A DNA stretch of 64,000 nt, taken from assembly GCF_014639275.1 (NCBI RefSeq), contig NZ_BMFW01000002.1:487-64486 (forward strand), in the 5' to 3' direction. This stretch comes from Arthrobacter liuii. GTDB taxonomy: Bacteria > Actinomycetota > Actinomycetes > Actinomycetales > Micrococcaceae. Position 1 is the stretch's first letter. The number at the start of each line of letters is the position of its first letter. Positions 7,913 to 16,880 of this stretch are shown in pieces. The notes below the pieces were generated by a model that was given only the letters and a program-made list of their open reading frames with translations, searched no databases and was not told where the DNA came from. A program made the position numbers and the translations under genes.

Positions 7913-9175
7913 TTAACTGGCCTTGGCGGCTGCTGCGCGATTTTGTGCCAGCTTGATTTCGAGGATCGCGTCCAGAGCCTGCTGGACTCGGTCCTGGGCG
8001 CCGGCTGCGGCGAAGGCCTTCCGGGCTTCCTCGAGGTGCACGAGTGCCTCCTCGGTTTCTCCAGAGGCCTTGAGGGACTTGCCAAGCAGCAGTGAAACTT
8101 CACCCGCCGTGTGCTTGCCGAGTGCGTCGCGTTCGGCATGGATTTCGCGGAGTTTTTCGACGGCGGCGACGATGTCCCCGGTCAAGTAGAGCCACCGGGC
8201 GCGGATGAAGGCGACCTCCAGTTCGTCGCTCTTGGTTCCACCGACAATCGAGAAGGCCAGCTCTGCGCGTTCGATAGCGGCCAGCGTCTCTGGCTCGACG
8301 ATGCCCGACGAAAGCCGAACGGCAGCAGACGCTTTGTTGAAACGTGCCCACAGTTCGATGTCGTTCGCAGGGGAGAGCAGCCGTGCTGCCCGCTCGTGGT
8401 GTTTGACGCCTTCGGTGTAGTCGTGCCGCATGAACGCCACATTGCCGACAACCCAGGCGACCTCGCCGGCGAGTTGGGACATGGAATGCTCGTCCACTTG
8501 GTCGAGAAGAGCCTGGCAGTACTTCCAGGCTTCATCCAACCGGCCACTTTCGGCTAGGGCGCCAATTAGGATCCGGTGAGCACCGATGAGAACCGTGGAA
8601 CCTCTGGGCAGGTTGACAGAAAGCTTTACAGCTTCGAGCGCGTGCTCTACAGCGAGGGCCAGCTGGCCCTGACCGTGGCACACCGCAGCCAGCATTTGGC
8701 GGGCGCGAACGCCGAGGCCGACTGACTCCCTGGCCATAGGGTGCTCAAGGAGGCGCTCAATTATCTTTTGGCACTCCTGCAGGTCGCCCTGTTTCATGAG
8801 GCACTCAGCCTGCATATACGTCATATTCCACCAAGCACTGGTGTTCTTGCCCTCAAGCGCAATCTGAGCAGCCGATGCCGCATGGCTTGCAGCCAGAGGG
8901 TAATCGCGTAAGTCCCAAGCCTGGCGGGCGTACAGCCCTGCCAGCACGTACTCAGCATCGCTGACGGAAATTGGCTGGCTCCAAGCCTCCAGTGCCTTGG
9001 GTGCCAGCTCAAGCCTCCGGGCCAATTCCTCAATCACTTCAGCCGTCGGTTCACGCCGACCAGTCTCGAGCAAAGAGATGTAGCTGGGTGAATACAGGTC
9101 CTTGCCCAGTTCGGCCTGTGTCAGTCCACGCTCAAGGCGCTCCGCCCGGAGCTTTTCTCCGAATCCGTTGCCCAC
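7913..9175 (-). CDS. HTH (XRE-type) regulator with C-terminal TPR-like repeats; candidate peptide-pheromone receptor
   Basis: 420 residues. Residues 5-55 form a Cro/C1 helix-turn-helix (GLTQAELGKDLYSPSYISLL, then ETGRREPTAEVIEELARRL). From about residue 70 to 415 the chain is a run of helical pairs of TPR character (for example ADVAFMRHDYTEGVKHHERAARLL-like units). HTH plus TPR is the architecture of RRNPP receptors (Rap, Rgg, PlcR, PrgX, AimR), which bind re-imported peptides. The start is GTG at 9175 with a strong AAGGAGGA site 5 nt upstream. It is divergent from the two-copy IGNWPDPA precursor gene across a 128-bp intergenic region. Direct evidence stops at domain architecture and gene pairing; peptide binding is inferred. 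A general XRE/TPR transcription factor without a peptide ligand remains possible. Confidence 0.85.
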   Translation of the reverse strand: MGNGFGEKLRAERLERGLTQAELGKDLYSPSYISLLETGRREPTAEVIEELARRLELAPKALEAWSQPISVSDAEYVLAGLYARQAWDLRDYPLAASHAASAAQIALEGKNTSAWWNMTYMQAECLMKQGDLQECQKIIERLLEHPMARESVGLGVRARQMLAAVCHGQGQLALAVEHALEAVKLSVNLPRGSTVLIGAHRILIGALAESGRLDEAWKYCQALLDQVDEHSMSQLAGEVAWVVGNVAFMRHDYTEGVKHHERAARLLSPANDIELWARFNKASAAVRLSSGIVEPETLAAIERAELAFSIVGGTKSDELEVAFIRARWLYLTGDIVAAVEKLREIHAERDALGKHTAGEVSLLLGKSLKASGETEEALVHLEEARKAFAAAGAQDRVQQALDAILEIKLAQNRAAAAKAS

Positions 9176-9212
9176 GCGTTTCCTCCTTCTGGACAGCTGG
9201 GGCGTCTAGTGC

Positions 9213-9243
9213 TTGACAGCCCCTGTGGAAAATATTTTACAAT
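9213..9243 (+). promoter_or_regulatory. Promoter of the IGNWPDPA precursor gene, with a palindrome overlapping the -10
   Basis: TTGACA (9213-9218) and TACAAT (9238-9243) are near-consensus but separated by 19 bp rather than 17, a spacing often seen in activator-dependent promoters. The spacer contains the perfect palindrome AAAATATTTT (9229-9238), the most AT-rich spot locally and a natural operator candidate for the divergent HTH regulator. The operator role is inferred. Confidence 0.6.
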
Positions 9244-9303
9244 GTGTGTCAACAAGGACAGTGCTGGCTTTGTAACGAATCCGACTCGTATTGAGGAACT
9301 TAT

Positions 9304-9531
9304 ATGTTGAAGAAGATCGCAACCGCGGCTGCCTTGGCTGGGGCCCTGGCTTTTTCCGCGGCGGCCCCGGCCGTCCTGTCTGCAGGTTCCATCGCCGATA
9401 ACTCGGGTACGTCGGTAGCTATCGGTAACTGGCCTGACCCCGCCTCAACCAAGGTGAAGAAGGACAAGAAGACCACTACCACCGACTCCACCGTCACCAC
9501 TTATATCGGCAACTGGCCTGATCCCGCATAA
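9304..9531 (+). CDS. Secreted 75-residue precursor with two copies of IGNWPDPA; candidate signalling propeptide
   Basis: Residues 1 to about 27 form a Sec-type signal peptide (MLKK, a hydrophobic Ala/Leu core, then small residues). The rest is a short linear chain with the octapeptide IGNWPDPA at 40-47 and again at 68-75, the second copy being the exact C terminus. A Lys/Thr-rich linker (residues 48-67) separates them. The two 24-nt copies differ at three positions, all synonymous third bases, so the peptide rather than the DNA appears conserved. GAGGAA lies 5 nt upstream of the ATG; a strong hairpin terminator follows 27 bp after the stop. The layout (secretion signal, C-terminal mature peptide, neighbouring HTH/TPR receptor) is that of Rgg/SHP- or PlcR/PapR-like systems. 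I know of no named family for it. A non-signalling secreted peptide is the main alternative. Confidence 0.8.
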   Translation: MLKKIATAAALAGALAFSAAAPAVLSAGSIADNSGTSVAIGNWPDPASTKVKKDKKTTTTDSTVTTYIGNWPDPA

Positions 9532-9558
9532 AAAGCTTCCTCACAACAGGAGGCGAGG

Positions 9559-9588
9559 GTGGCCCCGGAGCGTCAGCTCCGGGGCCAC
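9559..9588 (+). terminator. Strong hairpin terminator of the peptide precursor gene
   Basis: GTGGCCCCGGAGC (9559-9571) pairs perfectly with GCTCCGGGGCCAC (9576-9588) around a GTCA loop, followed by a short pyrimidine-rich run. A 13-bp perfect stem right after a 75-codon gene marks this as a compact independent transcript. Confidence 0.8.
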
Positions 9589-9632
9589 TCCCTTTAACTT
9601 CCAGGACGACGCCCGTGACCGGATCGAGATGC

Positions 9633-9665
9633 AAAAAGAGGGCCTCCGCAAGGAGACCCTCTTTT
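9633..9665 (-). terminator. Terminator downstream of tRNA-Pro
   Basis: AAAAGAGGG and CTCC pair with GGAG and CCCTCTTTT around a GCAA loop. Read on the minus strand the hairpin ends in a run of five T, directly after the tRNA gene. Confidence 0.75.
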
Positions 9666-9673
9666 CTTTATGG

Positions 9674-9747
<74 letters not shown>

Positions 9748-9823
9748 ATCCGCTGCAAAAGCAACTTTACAAGGATAGCCGATCCAGGGTCCCGATGCGA
9801 AATCGTGAACCCCGGTCCCGGGC

Positions 9824-11650
9824 TCAGACCAGGGAGTCTTTCCACGCGCCGTGCAGATCCGCGAAGCGTCCGCCGCCGCCGATCAGTTCCTCGGGCGTGC
9901 CGTCCTCCACGATCCGTCCGTCATGCACCACCAGGACCCGGTCCGCCGTCTCCACCGTGGACAGGCGGTGGGCGATGATCAGTGCAGTCCTCCGTGCCGA
10001 TTCCGTCCCGGCCAGCAGGCGGGCCAGCCCGGCCTGCACCAGCCGCTCGGACGGGATGTCCAGCGAGGAGGTGGCCTCGTCCAGGATCAGCACGGCAGGA
10101 CGGGCCAGGAACGCCCTGGCAAAGCTGATCAGCTGCCGCTGGCCGGAGGAAACCCTGCCGCCGCGCTTGTTGACGTCCGTGTCGTAGCCCTCGGGGAGCT
10201 CCAGGATGAAATCATGTGCCCCCACCGCCTTGGCGGCTTCTTCGATTTCGTCACGTGACGCTTCCGGCCGGCCCAGGGCGATATTGTCCGCCACCGAGCC
10301 GCTGAACAGGAACGCCTCCTGGGTGACCATGACAATATTCCGGCGGAGGTCGGCGGTGGCCAGTTCGCGGAGGTCCACCCCGTCAAGGGTGAGGGTGCCC
10401 GAGGTGACGTCGTAGAACCGGGCGATGAGTTTGGCCAGGGTGGATTTCCCGGCGCCGGTCTGACCCACCAGCGCCACGGTCTGGCCGGCCGGGATGTGCA
10501 GGTCCAGGCGGGGTACCACCAGGGGGCCGTCGCCGTAACGGAATTCGACATCGTTGAAGTCGACACTGCCCTTGGCGGCGGGCAGTGAGACCGGGTTCTT
10601 CGGCGGAAGGACCGTGGGCACCTCTTCGAGGAGGCCGGAGACCTTTTCAAGGGCGGCCTGGGCGCTCTGGAAGGAGTTGTAGAACATGGCCATCTGGTCC
10701 ACCGGCTGGAAGAACCGCTTGGTGGAGAGGATGAGGGCCAGGAGCACGCCCACGGCCAAGCCGCCTCCCAGCACCCGGAACCCGCCAACGAGCAGGACCA
10801 CAGCCACGCAGACGTTGCCTATCAGCACCAGGCCCGGCTGGAAAATGCCGTTGAGGTTGATGGAGCGGACGGTGACCAGCCGGTAATCCTCGGCAAGTTT
10901 CCCGTACGTCTCCGAGTTCTCCTTCTCCTTGCGGAAAGCCTTCACCGCTCGGATGCCAGTCATGGTCTCCACGAAATGCACGATCAGCCGGGCGGAGACC
11001 ACCCGGGACTCGCGGAAGGCGATCTGCGAATGCTTCTGGTACCAGCGGGACAGGAAGAACATTGGCACCCCGGCGGCCAGCACCAGTAGGCCGCTGCGCC
11101 AGTCCAGGGCGAAGATGGTGGCTGCGGTAAAGGCCATGAAGAGCATTCCGGAGGCCAGGGAGCTGACACCCGAATCGAGGAGCTCACGGAGCGCCTCCAG
11201 GTCAGACGTCTGCCGGGCGATGATCCGGCCGGAGGTGTACTTTTCGTGGAACTCCAGGCTGAGCCGCTGGGTGTGCCGGAACACGCGGACGCGAAGATCC
11301 AGCAGCATGGCCTGGCTGAGCCGCGCCGTGGAGATGACGTAGAGGGCCGTGAGCCCCGCCGTCGCAATGGCTGCCAGCAGGTAGGCGACGCCGGTAAACA
11401 CCAGCGGGACGTTGTCGCCGGTCCGGAGCGCGGGAAGCGCGTGGTCGATGCCGAAGGCGATGAGCGCCGGACCCGCGACGCGTGCGGCCTGTGAAAGGAC
11501 CACCATGGCGATGGTCAGCCAGAACCGCACCCGCACCGGACGGATCAGCGACCCCAGCAAGGCGAGCGACCGCCGTCGTACTGCCCTGCTGTCACTCTTG
11601 CTGAGGTGGGCGTTGTCTTCGTTGGCAGTGCCGAACGTTGCGGTGCTCAT
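9824..11650 (-). CDS. ABC exporter half-transporter, permease-ATPase fusion (subunit 2 of a heterodimer)
   Basis: 608 residues: six-helix exporter membrane domain (about 30-320) followed by a nucleotide-binding domain with Walker [10 protein letters not shown], a Q-loop and Walker [12 protein letters not shown] with the catalytic glutamate intact. The ABC signature is the atypical VSSGQ instead of LSGGQ. The start overlaps the stop of the upstream ABC gene by four bases (ATGA). With the partner's missing catalytic glutamate, this is the pattern of heterodimeric exporters with one degenerate ATP site (TM287/288, BmrCD, LmrCD). The substrate is unknown; drug or lipid export is typical of the class. 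Confidence 0.9.
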   Translation of the reverse strand: MSTATFGTANEDNAHLSKSDSRAVRRRSLALLGSLIRPVRVRFWLTIAMVVLSQAARVAGPALIAFGIDHALPALRTGDNVPLVFTGVAYLLAAIATAGLTALYVISTARLSQAMLLDLRVRVFRHTQRLSLEFHEKYTSGRIIARQTSDLEALRELLDSGVSSLASGMLFMAFTAATIFALDWRSGLLVLAAGVPMFFLSRWYQKHSQIAFRESRVVSARLIVHFVETMTGIRAVKAFRKEKENSETYGKLAEDYRLVTVRSINLNGIFQPGLVLIGNVCVAVVLLVGGFRVLGGGLAVGVLLALILSTKRFFQPVDQMAMFYNSFQSAQAALEKVSGLLEEVPTVLPPKNPVSLPAAKGSVDFNDVEFRYGDGPLVVPRLDLHIPAGQTVALVGQTGAGKSTLAKLIARFYDVTSGTLTLDGVDLRELATADLRRNIVMVTQEAFLFSGSVADNIALGRPEASRDEIEEAAKAVGAHDFILELPEGYDTDVNKRGGRVSSGQRQLISFARAFLARPAVLILDEATSSLDIPSERLVQAGLARLLAGTESARRTALIIAHRLSTVETADRVLVVHDGRIVEDGTPEELIGGGGRFADLHGAWKDSLV

Positions 11651-13455
11651 CGGGTCACTTCCTCGGCCTGGTCCTCAAGCGCCGACAATTCGGAGTCCAG
11701 GTCCCGAGGCTCACTGTCCAGGCTTGCGATGACATACCGGTAATGCTGGTTGCTGGCCAGCAGCTCCGTGTGCGTGCCGACGGCGGTGATGCGGCCGTCC
11801 TCCAGCAGCGCCACCCGGTCGGCAAGGGCCACGGTGGACGGCCGGTGGGCCACGATCAGCGTGGTGGTGTACTTGAGCACCTCGCGGAGGCGGGCTTCCA
11901 CCAACTCCTCGGTGTGGACGTCCAAGGCTGAGAGGGGGTCGTCCAAAACCAGGACGCGGGGACGGGCTGCGATGGCGCGGGCCAGGGCAATGCGTTGGCG
12001 TTGGCCGCCGGACAGGCTCAGGCCTTCCTCACCAATCAGCGTATCCACGCCCTGTGGCAGGGAGTAGGAGAAGTGCGCCTGCGCCACGTCCAGGGCCTCC
12101 TCCAGCACCTCTTCGGTGCGGACTGGGGCGCCGAGCAGCACGTTGTCCCGCACTGAATTGGAGAACAGCGTGGTGTCCTCGAAGGCCACGGCCACGATAC
12201 GGCGCAGTTCCTCGACTTCGAAGTCGCGGATGTCAACGCCGTCGATGGTGATTGCGCCGCTGGTGACGTCATACAGGCGGGGCACCAGTTGGATCAGCGC
12301 GCTCTTGCCGCTGCCGGTGATGCCGACCAGGGCCATGGTTTCGCCCGGCCGGATGTCCAGGGTGATGTCCCTGAGGATGGGCTTGTCCGGCGCGTCCTCG
12401 AAGGCGAAGGTTGCGTTGTTGAAATGGAGCGCACCGGCCAGTTCGCCTGGATGCCGCGGCTCGGCCGGGCTGGTGATGGTGTTCTGCGTGTCCATCACCT
12501 CATAGTGGCGGTCGACGGCGGTCTTCGCCGTGAGTGCCATGGCCAGCAGCATGCCGGAGAATTCCACGGGGGAAGCGATGACTGCCGCCGTGGCGAAGAA
12601 CGCCACCAAGGCTCCGATGCTCAGTTGACCGCTGGCACAGAGCATGATGCCAACCACGAGCCCGGCTCCCAGGGCCAGCTCGGGAAGCAGGGTGACCACC
12701 ATGGTGAATGTTGCTTGGTGGCGAGCCTTTGCAATCTCGGTCTGGCGGAGTTCCTCGGCCTGCTCGTTGAAGGTTTCCAGGGCCTCCCGGCTGCGGCCGA
12801 ATGCCTTGAGCACGCGGATGCCGTGGACTGATTCCTCCACGGTGGTGGCAAGGTCGCCGGCCTGGTCCTGGCTTCGCCGGGCAACCTTGCTGAACCGGGT
12901 CCGGAACCGGAAGCTGTTGATGGTGATGGGAACAGCCGCCGCAAGGAAGATCAGGGCAAGCTGCCAACTCATCGTGAACATAGCCACGATGCCGATAACC
13001 ACGGTGAGGGTGGTGACCACCAGCATGATGGCACCGAAGGCCATCCAGCGGCGCAGGAAGTTCAGGTCCGTCATGGCCCGGGACAATAGCTGTCCGGAGC
13101 CCCAGCGGTCATGGAAGGAGACCGTCAGTTCCTGCAGATGGTCGTAGAGGGACACCCGCATCCGGGTTTCCACGGTGGTGGCTGGGTTGATGACGAACTG
13201 CCGGCGCAGGGCCACCAGGACAGCTTCGGCGGCGCCCAGCAGCAGGATGGCGCCCGCAGAGGTCCAGACGGCCTCCGGCGCGCCCCCGGGCTGGAGGGCT
13301 GTGTTGACGAGCACCCGAAGCACCTGCGGGATGGTGAGGGCCACGACGCTGGCCAGCAGCGCGGAGAGAAGCCCCAACAGGAGCCGGGGGATGATGGGCC
13401 GGACGTGGGGATAAAGACGGCTGATGGATCGAAAGAATGAAGTCTGCTTGGACAT
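11647..13455 (-). CDS. ABC exporter half-transporter, permease-ATPase fusion (subunit 1 of a heterodimer)
   Basis: 602 residues, exporter fold: six-helix membrane domain to about residue 320, then an ATPase domain with Walker [10 protein letters not shown], the canonical signature [14 protein letters not shown] and Walker [13 protein letters not shown]. The residue after the Walker B aspartate is D where catalytically active subunits have E, so its own ATP site should be the non-hydrolysing one. First gene of a two-gene operon, coupled by an ATGA overlap to subunit 2. A Crp-like palindrome lies about 60 bp upstream of the start. Confidence 0.9.
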   Translation of the reverse strand: MSKQTSFFRSISRLYPHVRPIIPRLLLGLLSALLASVVALTIPQVLRVLVNTALQPGGAPEAVWTSAGAILLLGAAEAVLVALRRQFVINPATTVETRMRVSLYDHLQELTVSFHDRWGSGQLLSRAMTDLNFLRRWMAFGAIMLVVTTLTVVIGIVAMFTMSWQLALIFLAAAVPITINSFRFRTRFSKVARRSQDQAGDLATTVEESVHGIRVLKAFGRSREALETFNEQAEELRQTEIAKARHQATFTMVVTLLPELALGAGLVVGIMLCASGQLSIGALVAFFATAAVIASPVEFSGMLLAMALTAKTAVDRHYEVMDTQNTITSPAEPRHPGELAGALHFNNATFAFEDAPDKPILRDITLDIRPGETMALVGITGSGKSALIQLVPRLYDVTSGAITIDGVDIRDFEVEELRRIVAVAFEDTTLFSNSVRDNVLLGAPVRTEEVLEEALDVAQAHFSYSLPQGVDTLIGEEGLSLSGGQRQRIALARAIAARPRVLVLDDPLSALDVHTEELVEARLREVLKYTTTLIVAHRPSTVALADRVALLEDGRITAVGTHTELLASNQHYRYVIASLDSEPRDLDSELSALEDQAEEVTR

Positions 13456-13515
13456 GCCCGCTTCTCAAGCTCTAAAACGAATGTAGTTTCCTCTAGCAAC
13501 AACCCTATGCCATGG

Positions 13516-13531
13516 CGTGAGGTGGTTCACA
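13516..13531. promoter_or_regulatory. Possible Crp/GlxR-type site upstream of the ABC exporter operon
   Basis: CGTGA-GGTGGT-TCACA matches the Crp-family consensus TGTGA-N6-TCACA at 9 of 10 half-site bases, about 60 bp before the subunit 1 start. One or two such matches are expected by chance in 64 kb, so this is weak evidence alone. Confidence 0.25.
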
Positions 13532-13588
13532 GGGAGCGCGGAATGGCCCCCGGGCTTGCCCACTTATTGCGGTCCGTAATGCGGCGGG

Positions 13589-14533
13589 CTACTCGCGCGC
13601 CGTGAGGGTCAGTAGGACCGCCTCGGGCTTGCAGGCGATCCTTACCGGGGCAAAGCGCGAGGTGCCGATGCCGCCGGAGACGTTGACCGGCGTCGTGCTT
13701 CCATTGCTTGACCAGTCGTTGAGCCCCTTCGCGCGCCAGGTGGGAAGGTCGCAGTTGGCGACGACGGCCCCGTACCCGGGGATACACAGCTGGCCGCCGT
13801 GTGTGTGGCCGGCCAGCAGGAGGTCCGCTCCGCCTTCCGTGAAGTGGTCCAGCACCCTTTGGTAGGGGGCGTGGATCACCGCGATCCGGAGATGGTCATT
13901 CGCGTCCTGGCTGACCGTTCCGCGGGGCCAGCCGGCGTAGCGTTCCCGGTTCAAGTGGGGATCGTCCACGCCGGAGAAGTCAAAGCGCATGCCATTGAGG
14001 ACCAGTGACTGGTGGCGGTTGGTCAGGTCCACCCAGCCGCTCATGCCGAACCCGGAGCGCAGGCGCGGCCAGTCGAGGGCCACCGGTTTCGGCTTTGCCT
14101 TGGACGGTCCCAGCAGATATGAGGCAGGATTCTTCAGGCTGGGAGCAAAGTAATCGTTGGAACCCGGGACGAACACGCCCGGAAACTGCAGCAGCAGCCT
14201 CAACGCATCCAGCAGCGGGTCAACGGCCTTGACATGGCTGAGATTATCGCCCGTGTTGACCACCAGGTCCGGCCGGAGGTCGGCCAGCGACCCCAGCCAT
14301 TCAGCTTTCTTCCGCTGTCCCGGCACGAAATGGATATCGCTCAGGTGCAGGACGCGGAACGGTCCGCGGCCGGGAGGGAGGATGGCCAGGGTCTCCTCGC
14401 GGAGGACAAACTGGTTCTTTTCCCAAAGGCCGTATCCGAAAGCGGCCATTCCGGCAGCAGCTCCGGCACCGGCAGTGACGGCAAAGCCGCGCCCGATTGA
14501 ACGGGCGCGGCTTGCCAGGCTATCGATGCTCAT
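13589..14533 (-). CDS. Calcineurin-type metallophosphoesterase (YkuE-like)
   Basis: 314 residues with an N-terminal hydrophobic segment (about 20-38) that may be a signal anchor. The metallophosphoesterase motifs appear in order: LSDIHFVPG, VNTGDNL, GSNDYF, a histidine in VIHAPYQR and GHTHGGQL. This matches the membrane-associated phosphoesterases often called YkuE/YaeI, some of which act on lipid or cell-wall intermediates; the substrate here is unknown. It starts 6 bp after the penicillin-binding protein gene ends, so the two are almost certainly one operon, which hints at a cell-envelope role. Confidence 0.88.
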   Translation of the reverse strand: MSIDSLASRARSIGRGFAVTAGAGAAAGMAAFGYGLWEKNQFVLREETLAILPPGRGPFRVLHLSDIHFVPGQRKKAEWLGSLADLRPDLVVNTGDNLSHVKAVDPLLDALRLLLQFPGVFVPGSNDYFAPSLKNPASYLLGPSKAKPKPVALDWPRLRSGFGMSGWVDLTNRHQSLVLNGMRFDFSGVDDPHLNRERYAGWPRGTVSQDANDHLRIAVIHAPYQRVLDHFTEGGADLLLAGHTHGGQLCIPGYGAVVANCDLPTWRAKGLNDWSSNGSTTPVNVSGGIGTSRFAPVRIACKPEAVLLTLTARE

Positions 14534-14539
14534 GCGCGC

Positions 14540-16843
14540 TTAGCCGTTTCCCTTGCCATTGTTGCCGTTCCCGTTGTTGCTGGGGGCAGGTGCCTGCGTT
14601 GCCGGCGCGGACGGGACGGGAGCCTGTGTGGCCTGGGGCGTCGTCCTGGCCGGGGCGGAACTGGTGGTTCCGTTGATCATGTTGCTCGGTGCAGCCGGGA
14701 ACGGGTTTGTTCCGTACGCCGGAGCGATCTTGGCCATGTAGTTGGAGAACATGGGCCCGGCGATCATGTAGCCGTCAATGCCCGGGTAGAACTTGCCATT
14801 GACGGTGATGTTCTGTCCCGCGCGGTCCTGGGCGCCCAGCGGATCGCCGAACCAGGCGGCGGTTGCCAGGCCGGTGGTGTGCCCCACGACCCAGGTGGAG
14901 CCGTTGTTGTTGGACGTACCGGTCTTGGCGCCGATCGGGAACGAAGTCTTGGTCGAAATCCGCGGCTGGATCAGCGCTCCCGAACCACGGTTCAGCACCT
15001 CCTGGAGGGCATAATTTACGCCGCGCGCAACGTCGGGCTTGATGGCGTCCCGGCAGCTGCTGGACTGCGCGGGCAGCTGCTTACCCGTGGCATCCGTGAC
15101 CGAGGTGATGGCGATGGGCTCGCAGTACTTGCCGTCGTTGGCGAACGTGGCAAACGCGCTGGCCATGGTCAGCGGCGAGGTCTGGGTGGACCCCAGCAGG
15201 TTGCCCAGGGTCATCATGTTCACGTTGGGATTCGCCTCGCTGCCGTCGGCTGAGGGCAAACCGCTGTGCAGGCCTACGGCGTCGGCGATCTTCTGGATGC
15301 CGCAGAAGTCCAGCTGCGCCGCGGACGCGAACGTCACGGTATTGATCGAGTTGTAGAGGCCTTCCAGGACGGTCAGCGGCCTGTACCACTGCGGTTCCGC
15401 GTTCTGCAGGTCATCTGCAGCGTCCAGGCCGGCGTTCTTCTGGGCCGTACTGTAGGCACCCTGCACCTTGCCGCAGGTATTGCGCCACGGGTAGCCGATG
15501 GGGTAGACGCGCTGGGCTGCATTGACCATGGTGTTCATGGTCTTGCCTTCATTGAGCCATTCGGCAAAGGTGAACGGCTTCATGGTGGACCCGGGCTGGG
15601 CACCGCCCATGCCATTGAGGTCGTTGCCATCCTTGTCCAGCTTGTCCACGTTGAAGTTCAACTGGGAATCGAAGCCCTGGCCGGGCAGGAATGTGGTGTT
15701 CTGGGCCATCGAGATGATCTTGCCGGTGCCGGGCTGTACCGACACCATGGAGGCGCCCCACTTATCGGGGTTCGCGCCGGCAGCGGCGTTGGCCTGCTCC
15801 TGCGCCGTGGCCTGGGCTTTGGGATCCAGGGTTGTGGTGATGGTCAGGCCGCCGCCGTAGATGAGGCGCTGGCGCTCCAACTTGTCTGCTCCGTAGGCCG
15901 TGTTGTTTTCCAGCAGATGCAGGATGTAGTCACAGAAGTACGGGGCAGAAGCGGCATAGGCGCAGCCCTGCTTGGGCTGGGTCACCTTGGGCTGCACCGG
16001 CGTGGCCACGGCGGCGTCGTGCTCCTGCTGGGTGATCTTGCCCTGGTTGAGCATCAGTCCCAGCACCAGGTCGCGCCGCTGCTTGGAATTTTCCGGATTG
16101 GTAATGGGATCGAACATGGAGGGGCTGTTCACCAGGCCTGCCAGGAGTGCTGCCTGCGGCAGGGTCAGGTCCTTGGCCGTGGTGCTGAAGAAGTAACGGG
16201 ACGCGGCCTCAATGCCGTACGCGTCACGGTTGAAGAAAACGATGTTCAGGTAGCCCTCAAGGATCTGGTCCTTGGTGAACTCCTTCTCGAGCGCGATGGA
16301 GAGCTTCATTTCGCGGAGCTTGTCGCCCACGCCCTTGTTGACGCCGTTGAGCTTGATCTGGTCCTCTTCGCCGGCGGCCGCGAGGTTCGCGTTGAGGACG
16401 TTGTTGACGTACTGCTGCGTGATGGTTGAGGCGCCCTGCTTGTTGCCGCGGGCGGTGGCCACCAGCGCACGCAGGATGCCTGTGGTGTCCACGCCGCCGT
16501 GCTCGTAGAACCGGCTGTCCTCCACCGCGATGATGGCGTTCTTCATGTTCGGTGAAATCTGGTCCAGCGGAACCTTGGTGCGGTTCTCCGTGTAAACGCT
16601 GGCGATCTCGCTGCCGTCCGCAGCCAGGATCCGCGTGGTCTGGCTCGGGGGATCGACCTTCAGCTCCGCCGGAAGGGAGTCGAAGAAGTCGATGGAACCG
16701 CTTGCAGCACTGCCGGAGACGGCAGCGGCAGGGACCAGCAGGCCCGCCACGAGGACACCGCAAATTGCGCTCACACCGAGGAAAAGAAGGATCTTACCCA
16801 GTGTGGTGGCAGTGTCGAATAAGGGGTTGTTGCGAGTCGCCAT
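14540..16843 (-). CDS. Class A penicillin-binding protein (transglycosylase/transpeptidase)
   Basis: Bifunctional peptidoglycan synthase, 767 residues. A short cytoplasmic N terminus is followed by one membrane helix (about 16-40). The GT51 glycosyltransferase domain has EDSRFYEHGG (E108) and STITQQYVNN. The transpeptidase domain has STMKPF (nucleophile Ser in SxxK), a SxN motif in YNSINTV and KTGTSNNN. A Pro/Ala/Thr-rich tail ends in Gly/Asn repeats. The ATG at 16843 is chosen over upstream in-frame codons because it directly precedes the cytoplasmic segment and has a TAAAGT box 7 nt upstream. It is divergent from the DUF4177 gene and followed by the metallophosphoesterase gene. Confidence 0.95.
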   Translation of the reverse strand: MATRNNPLFDTATTLGKILLFLGVSAICGVLVAGLLVPAAAVSGSAASGSIDFFDSLPAELKVDPPSQTTRILAADGSEIASVYTENRTKVPLDQISPNMKNAIIAVEDSRFYEHGGVDTTGILRALVATARGNKQGASTITQQYVNNVLNANLAAAGEEDQIKLNGVNKGVGDKLREMKLSIALEKEFTKDQILEGYLNIVFFNRDAYGIEAASRYFFSTTAKDLTLPQAALLAGLVNSPSMFDPITNPENSKQRRDLVLGLMLNQGKITQQEHDAAVATPVQPKVTQPKQGCAYAASAPYFCDYILHLLENNTAYGADKLERQRLIYGGGLTITTTLDPKAQATAQEQANAAAGANPDKWGASMVSVQPGTGKIISMAQNTTFLPGQGFDSQLNFNVDKLDKDGNDLNGMGGAQPGSTMKPFTFAEWLNEGKTMNTMVNAAQRVYPIGYPWRNTCGKVQGAYSTAQKNAGLDAADDLQNAEPQWYRPLTVLEGLYNSINTVTFASAAQLDFCGIQKIADAVGLHSGLPSADGSEANPNVNMMTLGNLLGSTQTSPLTMASAFATFANDGKYCEPIAITSVTDATGKQLPAQSSSCRDAIKPDVARGVNYALQEVLNRGSGALIQPRISTKTSFPIGAKTGTSNNNGSTWVVGHTTGLATAAWFGDPLGAQDRAGQNITVNGKFYPGIDGYMIAGPMFSNYMAKIAPAYGTNPFPAAPSNMINGTTSSAPARTTPQATQAPVPSAPATQAPAPSNNGNGNNGKGNG

Positions 16844-16850
16844 GTTTTCC

Positions 16851-16873
16851 ACTTTACCGGCAAGGACTACGCT
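16851..16873. promoter_or_regulatory. Back-to-back -10 boxes for two divergent leaderless genes
   Basis: TAAAGT (minus strand, 16851-16856) lies 7 nt before the PBP ATG, and TACGCT (plus strand, 16868-16873) lies 7 nt before the DUF4177 ATG. The two start codons are only 37 bp apart. Confidence 0.5.
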
Positions 16874-16880
16874 TTCTCTC

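Noticed and set aside
9304..9531. The small two-copy precursor as a lanthipeptide or other modified-peptide precursor
   Set aside because: It has a Sec signal, no Cys, and no modification enzyme or dedicated transporter nearby; the adjacent gene is an HTH/TPR protein, which fits signalling better.
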